This document shows, piece by piece, positions 1-3,977 of a DNA stretch of 10,045 nt. The DNA is from Helicobacteraceae bacterium (GTDB lineage: Bacteria; Campylobacterota; Campylobacteria; Campylobacterales; Helicobacteraceae): assembly GCA_900770765.1 (NCBI GenBank), contig CAAGLK010000098.1:1-10045 (forward strand), written 5' to 3'. The first letter of the stretch is position 1. Each line of letters begins with the position of its first letter. The translations under genes and the position numbers were made by a program. The notes below the pieces were generated by a model, which saw only the letters and a list, made by a program, of their open reading frames with translations, made no database searches and was not told the origin of the DNA.

Positions 1-20
1 CGCAATGACGGGTTCCATTT

Positions 21-60
21 GTCATTGCGAGAGTTTTCGTAAGAAAACTCGTGGCAATCT
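21..60 (-). repeat. Palindromic repeat, core A (GAGTTTTC/GAAAACTC), reverse orientation
   Basis: Starts with GTCATTGC and ends with GGCAATCT. The inner arms GAGTTTTC and GAAAACTC flank a GTAA loop, and the outer ATTGC/GCAAT pair closes the structure. Identical to 203-242. I set the strand by defining GATTGC...GCAATGAC as the forward direction. Confidence 0.85.
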
Positions 61-100
61 ATGTATTGGGTAATTTAGTGGTTATGGTAGCTAAAGCGTT

Positions 101-136
101 AGATTGCTTCGGCTTTTTTCAAAGCCTCGCAATGAC
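101..136 (+). repeat. Palindromic repeat, core B (GGCTTT/AAAGCC)
   Basis: Forward copy running from GATTGCTTCG to CTCGCAATGAC, with GGCTTT/AAAGCC arms and a short T-rich loop. The same core recurs at 295-329 and 1084-1118. It is followed by an A/G run and a truncated unit ending CTAGCTAATGAC (149-160). Confidence 0.85.
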
Positions 137-202
137 AAAAAGGGTCGCCTAGCTAATGACAAAAAAGGCGTTGCCACTTCCTCGTAATGACAGATTCCAC
201 TT

Positions 203-242
203 GTCATTGCGAGAGTTTTCGTAAGAAAACTCGTGGCAATCT
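203..242 (-). repeat. Palindromic repeat, core A, second identical copy
   Basis: Base-for-base identical to 21-60. It is preceded by a forward right end (CTCGTAATGAC, 181-191) and the linker AGATTCCACTT, so the pair is tail-to-tail. Confidence 0.85.
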
Positions 243-294
243 AAACTTTATAATTTATTAAATGTGGCAATGGATTCCACTTTATTAAAGTGTG

Positions 295-329
295 GATTGC
301 TTCGGCTTTTTGCAAAGCCTCGCAATGAC
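295..329 (+). repeat. Palindromic repeat, core B
   Basis: Forward copy from GATTGCTTCGG to CTCGCAATGAC with GGCTTT/AAAGCC arms around a TTGC-like loop. It differs from 101-136 only in the loop. Confidence 0.85.
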
Positions 330-362
330 GAAGTGGAGAGTGGTTTTGTAGCTCAGAGTGTG

Positions 363-397
363 GATTGCTTCGGTCGCTTCGCTCCCTAGCTAATGAC
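363..397 (+). repeat. Palindromic repeat, core D, alternative right end
   Basis: Left end GATTGCTTCG, core GGTCGCTTCGCTCC, and the alternative right end CTAGCTAATGAC in place of CTCGCAATGAC. It lies 11 bases beyond the stop of the small minus-strand gene, so its hairpin could end that transcript (inference). Confidence 0.8.
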
Positions 398-408
398 AAG
401 GTGGAATC

Positions 409-756
409 TTAAAAGAGTTTTAAGATGGCTACTACAAGACCTGCTATTGCTACTTGAGAGCCTATAAGCCATTTTATAGTGTCTATTTTAGATGCTTGAA
501 TCTCGGCGCGGACGCTTTGAATCTCGGCTCGCACAAAGTCTTTTGTGGCTAATTCATTTTTGAATTTTTCCTCTACTTCGTCTTTTATCGCTTCTGCTGT
601 GGCTTGTTCTTTTAGCTTTACATCGTTTGCTACTGCCATTACTACATTTATTATTTCATCTTTTCTTTCTTCTTGTTTGAATTTTTTAATCATATCTACT
701 AATAAAAGTAGTGTTGGGTAGGATAGGATATTATCTTGTTTTAAAGTTGCTTGCAT
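409..756 (-). CDS. Small coiled-coil protein with C-terminal membrane anchor (DUF1640-like)
   Basis: This 115-residue protein has no function I can assign. Residues 1-25 are partly hydrophobic. Residues about 26-92 are rich in Lys, Glu, Asp, Ala and Gln with heptad-like spacing, as in a coiled coil. Residues about 95-113 form one hydrophobic membrane segment, followed by a very short tail ending KLF. This arrangement, with the phrase ATKDFVRAEI before the anchor, is typical of small DUF1640/CCDC90-like bacterial proteins (recognition from memory). A heptad is duplicated: VRAEIQS at 75-81 and VRAEIQA at 82-88. The ATG is supported by AAGG about six bases upstream and a strong promoter 29 bases away. 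The gene stands alone between two repeat clusters. It could be a membrane-tethered scaffold or a phage or toxin-antitoxin-type orphan; nothing here decides. Confidence 0.72.
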   Translation of the reverse strand: MQATLKQDNILSYPTLLLLVDMIKKFKQEERKDEIINVVMAVANDVKLKEQATAEAIKDEVEEKFKNELATKDFVRAEIQSVRAEIQASKIDTIKWLIGSQVAIAGLVVAILKLF

Positions 757-784
757 TTCTTACCTTAAGTTTAAGATTTTATGG

Positions 785-793
785 ATTATAGCA
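785..793 (-). promoter_or_regulatory. Extended -10 vegetative promoter of the small coiled-coil gene
   Basis: Read on the minus strand this is TGC followed by a perfect TATAAT. It sits 29 bases before the ATG at 756 and predicts transcription from about 778. Upstream sequence is AT-rich with no clear -35 box, which is usual for sigma-80/70 promoters of this group. Confidence 0.72.
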
Positions 794-865
794 TATTGTA
801 TAGAATCTTGGTTTATTGGTGTGTGGTTTGATAGGTTAAAGTGTGGATTTGCAAATTAATGTGTA

Positions 866-902
866 GATTGCCACGACTTGCTAAAGCAAGTCTCGCAATG
901 AC
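866..902 (+). repeat. Palindromic repeat, core C (GACTTGCT/AGCAAGTC)
   Basis: GATTGCCAC left end, perfect eight-base arms at 875-882 and 885-892 with a two-base centre, and TCTCGCAATGAC right end. A relative of this core lies inverted at 3931-3967. Confidence 0.85.
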
Positions 903-923
903 AAGGTGGATAGCGGATGTGTG

Positions 924-953
924 GATTGCTTCGGGCGTTGCCCTCGCAATGAC
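924..953 (+). repeat. Palindromic repeat, core E (GGGC-GTT-GCCC)
   Basis: The shortest complete copy: GATTGCTTC, a GC-rich four-base stem with a GTT loop, then CTCGCAATGAC. It forms a tail-to-tail pair with 965-1003 across the linker GGATTCCATTT. Confidence 0.82.
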
Positions 954-964
954 GGATTCCATTT

Positions 965-1003
965 GTCATTGCGAGAAAATTCGCAAGAATTTTCGTGGCA
1001 ATC
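965..1003 (-). repeat. Palindromic repeat, core A variant (GAAAATTC/GAATTTTC)
   Basis: Reverse copy from GTCATTGCGAG to GTGGCAATC. Both arms differ from core A in a matched way, so the palindrome is kept although the bases changed. Confidence 0.82.
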
Positions 1004-1012
1004 CACGCTTTA

Positions 1013-1046
1013 GATTGCTTCGGTCGCTTCGCTCCCTCGCAATGAC
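1013..1046 (+). repeat. Palindromic repeat, core D, standard right end
   Basis: Same left end and GGTCGCTTCGCTCC core as 363-397, but ending CTCGCAATGAC. The two copies show that the same core can carry either right end. Confidence 0.82.
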
Positions 1047-1083
1047 AAAAAAAAGGGGGTGCCTAGCTAATGACGGGATTATG

Positions 1084-1118
1084 GATTGCTTTGGCTTTTT
1101 GCAAAGCCTCGCAATGAC
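1084..1118 (+). repeat. Palindromic repeat, core B, third copy
   Basis: Differs from 295-329 by one base in the left end (GATTGCTTTGG). It is followed by an A/G run and a truncated unit ending CTAGCTAATGAC (1133-1144), as after 101-136. Confidence 0.82.
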
Positions 1119-1199
1119 AAAAAAAGGGTCGCCTAGCTAATGACAACAAAAAGGGGCGTCTTGCAATGACAAGATGGAATCTTGGAATCTTAAAAGTTA

Positions 1200-1208
1200 T
1201 GCTAAGAT
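1200..1208 (+). promoter_or_regulatory. Possible extended -10 of the luxS-ligA operon
   Basis: TGC followed by TAAGAT, four of six matches to TATAAT with the extended TG. It lies 30 bases before the luxS ATG, in the only non-repeat sequence there. No convincing -35 is visible, so this is tentative. Confidence 0.3.
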
Positions 1209-1238
1209 TCCGCTTTAATTTTTTCATAAAGGATTCTT

Positions 1239-1721
1239 ATGCCACTTTTAGATAGTTTTAAGGTTAATCATAAAATTATGCCAGCCCCTGCGGTGCGTCT
1301 TGCAAAAACTATGAATACGCCAAAGGGCGATGTTATTAGCGTGTTTGACTTGAGATTTTGTAAGCCTAATGTTGAGATTCTAAGCGAGAGTGGAATCCAC
1401 ACGCTAGAACATCTATTCGCTGGTTTTATGAGAGAGCATTTAAATACTAGCGGAGTTGAGATTATTGATATTTCACCTATGGGTTGCCGCACCGGCTTTT
1501 ATATGAGCTTAATTGGGGCGCCGACAAATGAAGCAGTAAAGGCGGCGTGGGAGAAAAGTATGCAAGATATTTTAAAAACTACTGAGATTCCAGAGGCAAA
1601 TGAACTGCAATGCGGCACTTGTAAAATGCACTCGCTTAAAGAGGCACAAGTTATCGCACAAGATACGCTAAATAAGGGCATTGGCATTATGGATAATGAC
1701 GCGCTAAAGCTGGATTTATAG
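1239..1721 (+). CDS. luxS: S-ribosylhomocysteine lyase (autoinducer-2 synthase) LuxS
   Basis: LuxS cleaves S-ribosylhomocysteine to homocysteine and 4,5-dihydroxy-2,3-pentanedione, the precursor of AI-2, as part of the cytosolic activated methyl cycle. At 160 residues it has the normal family length. The metal site is complete: HTLEH gives His54, Glu57 and His58, and Cys125 in QCGTC is the third ligand. The catalytic Cys83 lies in MGCRTGFY. The start MPLLDSFKVNH is typical of the family, and AAAGGA (1228-1233) sits five bases before the ATG. From memory, the sequence resembles the Campylobacter and enterobacterial LuxS form more than the divergent H. pylori one. No pfs (nucleosidase) gene is beside it; instead the stop codon overlaps the ligA start by one base. 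Confidence 0.97.
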   Translation: MPLLDSFKVNHKIMPAPAVRLAKTMNTPKGDVISVFDLRFCKPNVEILSESGIHTLEHLFAGFMREHLNTSGVEIIDISPMGCRTGFYMSLIGAPTNEAVKAAWEKSMQDILKTTEIPEANELQCGTCKMHSLKEAQVIAQDTLNKGIGIMDNDALKLDL

Positions 1722-3700
1722 TGGATTATCAAGCATATTTAGAGAATATTAAAAAGCTAAATTTATGGGCGTATCATTATTATACGCTTGATTCGCCGCT
1801 TGTTAGCGATGCAGTTTATGATGAGGCTTATCATAAAGCCTTAGAATTTGAAGCAAAAAACGCTGATAAAATCGCACCAGATTCCCCTACACAGCGAGTT
1901 GGCGGGGCGATATTAGAGGGCTTTTCTAAATCTAGCCACATTAAGCGGATGTGGAGTTTAGAGGATATTTTTAGCCAAAGTGAGTTAAAAGAGTGGTTAG
2001 AGAAAACTAATAGAGCCTTGCAAAATGCGGAATCTCAACGCTTTGTAATTACGCCGAAATTTGATGGCGCTAGCTTAAACTTGCTTTATAGAGATGGAAT
2101 CTTAGTAAATGCCGCTACTCGTGGCGATGCGCTAGTTGGTGAAAATGTAACACAAAATGCAAAGACGATTCCAACCATACCGCTTAGAATCCCATATTTA
2201 GGCGAAATTGAGATTCGCGGTGAGTGCGTGATTTATAAAAATGATTTTGAAGCACTTAATAAAATGCGCTCAGAGCGTGGTGAGAGCTTATTTGCAAACC
2301 CTCGCAATTGCGCCGCTGGAAGCCTTAGACAGCTGGATTCTAAGATTACAAAAGGGCGGAAACTCCGCTTTATCCCTTGGGGAGTTGGGGCGTGTGATTA
2401 TAAAGAGCTTTTAGGGGATAATTTAAGCTTTTTTGCGCTTTTGAATAAGATTTATAGCTTTGGATTCCAGCGACCGCCCTTTATTGCGATGTGTGAAAAT
2501 GAAGCAGAGTTACAGGCGGCTTATATGGATATGATTAAAGCTAGGGAAAGCTATAAAATCGCTTTAGATGGGGCGGTTATTTTTTTAGATTCCTTGCCTT
2601 TGTGCGATAAATTAGGCTTTACTATAAAAGCGCCGCGGTTTGCTTGTGCGTATAAATTCCCCGCAGTTGAAAAACATGCAAAACTGCTTAAAGTAACGCT
2701 GCAAGTAGGCAGAACGGGCGTGGTTACGCCTGTGGCGGAGCTAGAACCTGCGGAGATTGATGGGGCTAGAATCTCAAGGGCTACTTTGCATAATTTTGAC
2801 GAAATTAAAAAAAAGGATATAAGGCTTGGCGATAAAGTCGTGCTTATTAGAAGTGGGGATGTGATACCTAAAATCATTAAACCGCTGGAATCCTTACGAG
2901 ATGGAAGCGAAAAAAGCGTTGAGATTCCGCAAAATTGCCCTGTGTGTGGAAGTGCGTTGTTAATTGAAGAGAAGCTAATTAAATGCCAGAATCTTAGCTG
3001 TTCTGCTAGAGTTAAAAATGCTTTAAGCCACTTTGTTAGTAAAAAGGCGTTAAACATTGATGGGCTAGGCGGTAAGATTATAGAAACCTTAATTAATAAT
3101 GGAAAAATTGCGACAATAGAGGATATTTTTACGCTTAAAAGTAGCGATTTGCAAGATTTAGAGGGCTTTAAGGATAAAAAAATTTCTAATTTGCTTAAAG
3201 CCATTGCGGATTCTAAGGGCGTGGAGCTGTGGAGATTTATAAATGCGTTAGGAATTGAGCATATAGGAGAGGGGGCTAGTAAAAAGCTAGCGGAATCTTT
3301 TGGGCTTGAATTTTATTTAAAAAATAAAGAAGATTTTATAAGCATTGATGGCTTTGGGGCGGAAATGGCGGAATCCTTGCTTGAATTTTGTGCGGTAAAT
3401 AAGGAACGCATTGTTGAACTGCTTAGGATTCTAACCCCTAGTGTGAAAGAAGTGCAAAAAGTGGAATCTAATATTAAAAATAAGGTGTTTGTAATTACTG
3501 GCACACTTTCAAAAAATAGGGATTCTTATAAGGAACTCTTGGAATCTTTAGGAGCGAAAGTTAGCGGCGGAAGCGTTTCTAAAAATACGGATTTTTTATT
3601 ATGCGGGAGCGATGCTGGGTCTAAACTTATTAGGGCAAAAGAGCTTGGAGTTAGAATCCTAAGTGAAGAGGAATTACAAGGGCTTTTAGCGGAATCTTAA
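1721..3700 (+). CDS. ligA: NAD-dependent DNA ligase LigA
   Basis: The essential replicative ligase, which seals nicks using NAD+ as the AMP donor. All domains are present in its 659 residues. Domain Ia at about 1-60 carries the NMN-binding pattern YYTLDSPLVSDAVYDEAY (20-37). The adenylation domain has the nucleophile Lys113 in KFDG, and RGE lies at about 166-168. The OB fold follows at about 315-400, including VGRTGVVTPVAELEP. A four-cysteine zinc finger uses Cys406, Cys409, Cys422 and Cys427. Helix-hairpin-helix repeats span about 435-570, and a C-terminal BRCT domain starts near 586 (KNKVFVITGTL). The GTG start overlaps the luxS stop (TAGTG); a GGA at 1712-1714 is the only ribosome-site match. 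The next in-frame ATG is at codon 77, inside the NAD-binding part, so GTG is preferred. Translational coupling to luxS is likely. Confidence 0.97.
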   Translation: MDYQAYLENIKKLNLWAYHYYTLDSPLVSDAVYDEAYHKALEFEAKNADKIAPDSPTQRVGGAILEGFSKSSHIKRMWSLEDIFSQSELKEWLEKTNRALQNAESQRFVITPKFDGASLNLLYRDGILVNAATRGDALVGENVTQNAKTIPTIPLRIPYLGEIEIRGECVIYKNDFEALNKMRSERGESLFANPRNCAAGSLRQLDSKITKGRKLRFIPWGVGACDYKELLGDNLSFFALLNKIYSFGFQRPPFIAMCENEAELQAAYMDMIKARESYKIALDGAVIFLDSLPLCDKLGFTIKAPRFACAYKFPAVEKHAKLLKVTLQVGRTGVVTPVAELEPAEIDGARISRATLHNFDEIKKKDIRLGDKVVLIRSGDVIPKIIKPLESLRDGSEKSVEIPQNCPVCGSALLIEEKLIKCQNLSCSARVKNALSHFVSKKALNIDGLGGKIIETLINNGKIATIEDIFTLKSSDLQDLEGFKDKKISNLLKAIADSKGVELWRFINALGIEHIGEGASKKLAESFGLEFYLKNKEDFISIDGFGAEMAESLLEFCAVNKERIVELLRILTPSVKEVQKVESNIKNKVFVITGTLSKNRDSYKELLESLGAKVSGGSVSKNTDFLLCGSDAGSKLIRAKELGVRILSEEELQGLLAES

Positions 3701-3761
3701 AAAAATATTCCACTTTGTCAGTGTGTGGATTTGTAAATCAAGGCGTGGATTTGCAAGTGTG

Positions 3762-3801
3762 GATTGCTTCGTCAGTGGCGTTGCCACTTCCTCGCAATGA
3801 C
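3762..3801 (+). repeat. Palindromic repeat, core F (GTGGC-GTT-GCCAC)
   Basis: GATTGCTTCG left end, a five-base GC-rich stem with GTT loop, then CTCGCAATGAC. The right half, from GGCGTTGCCACTTCCTCG onward, also occurs at 167-191 without its left end. Confidence 0.8.
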
Positions 3802-3850
3802 GAGGTGGATAGATTACTTTGTAGCTTAGTGTGTGGATTTGCAAGTGTGG

Positions 3851-3899
3851 GCGAGTTGCTGTCGCAACGCGCGCTTCGGGCGTTGCCCTAGCTAATGAC
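3851..3899 (+). repeat. Composite repeat: GTTGC/GCAAC hairpin fused to core E
   Basis: A degenerate first hairpin (GTTGC-TGTC-GCAAC) runs directly into GCTTCGGGCGTTGCCC, which is core E, and ends CTAGCTAATGAC. Apart from the right end, the second half matches 924-953. Confidence 0.7.
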
Positions 3900-3930
3900 G
3901 GGAAAGGGGTCGCATTGCGGATTCCACTTT

Positions 3931-3967
3931 GTCATTACGAGACTTGCGGTAGCAAGTCGTGGCAATC
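3931..3967 (-). repeat. Palindromic repeat, core C variant, next to the flgE stop
   Basis: Reverse copy with perfect arms GACTTGC and GCAAGTC around a four-base loop. It begins 10 bases past the flgE stop codon in flgE's direction, so it would fold at the 3' end of that transcript. No T-run follows. Confidence 0.8.
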
Positions 3968-3977
3968 TATAGCTTAA

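Larger units (their letters stand above)
1..408. repeat. Intergenic cluster of dispersed palindromic repeats
   Basis: This gene-free stretch is largely made of copies of one short palindromic family. Clear copies lie at 21-60, 101-136, 203-242, 295-329 and 363-397. Fragments lie at 1-9 (right end of a copy cut by the window edge), 143-160 and 167-191. The copies at 21-60 and 203-242 are identical over 40 bases in the same orientation. Between them are short unique AT-rich pieces (61-100, 243-294 and 330-362) in which I see no gene, RNA or promoter. The family is described under the individual copies. Confidence 0.85.
841..1170. repeat. Second intergenic cluster of palindromic repeats
   Basis: The gap between the small minus-strand gene and luxS is 482 bases. 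This part of it is almost continuous repeat: full copies at 866-902, 924-953, 965-1003, 1013-1046 and 1084-1118, plus truncated units ending CTAGCTAATGAC at 1063-1074 and 1133-1144. A degenerate end (CTTGCAATGAC) lies at 1160-1170. A 99-codon open frame spans the cluster, but it is only translated repeat. The remainder, 794-840 and 1171-1238, is AT-rich and holds the flanking promoter regions. Confidence 0.85.
3701..3977. repeat. Third repeat cluster, between convergent ligA and flgE
   Basis: The 277-base gap between two converging genes holds a complete copy (3762-3801), a composite (3851-3899) and a reverse copy (3931-3967). Short pieces similar to the repeat surroundings (GTGTGGATTTGCAAGTGTGG) lie at 3744 onward and 3831 onward. 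No terminator of the usual stem plus T-run form is seen after either gene, so the repeat hairpins are the only strong structures available. Confidence 0.8.

Noticed and set aside
21..397. A CRISPR array in the repeat cluster
   Set aside because: Copies vary in core sequence, occur in both orientations, are irregularly spaced and have no cas genes nearby; the unit is a hairpin with variable centre, not a constant repeat with unique spacers.
101..397. Tandem tRNA or small structured RNA genes formed by the hairpins
   Set aside because: Each hairpin is single, only 30-40 bases long, with no cloverleaf, T-loop or conserved promoter, and copies sit in both orientations.
841..1140. A 99-codon plus-strand open frame over the second repeat cluster
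   Set aside because: It is translated palindromic repeat (recurring LAMT and NFRGNPR-like phrases from several copies), has no ribosome site, and starts inside repeat-associated sequence.
2551..3204. A 217-codon minus-strand open frame inside ligA
   Set aside because: It lies fully antisense to the zinc-finger/OB part of ligA, whose domains are intact, and its translation is Ser/Leu-rich shadow sequence with no recognisable motif.
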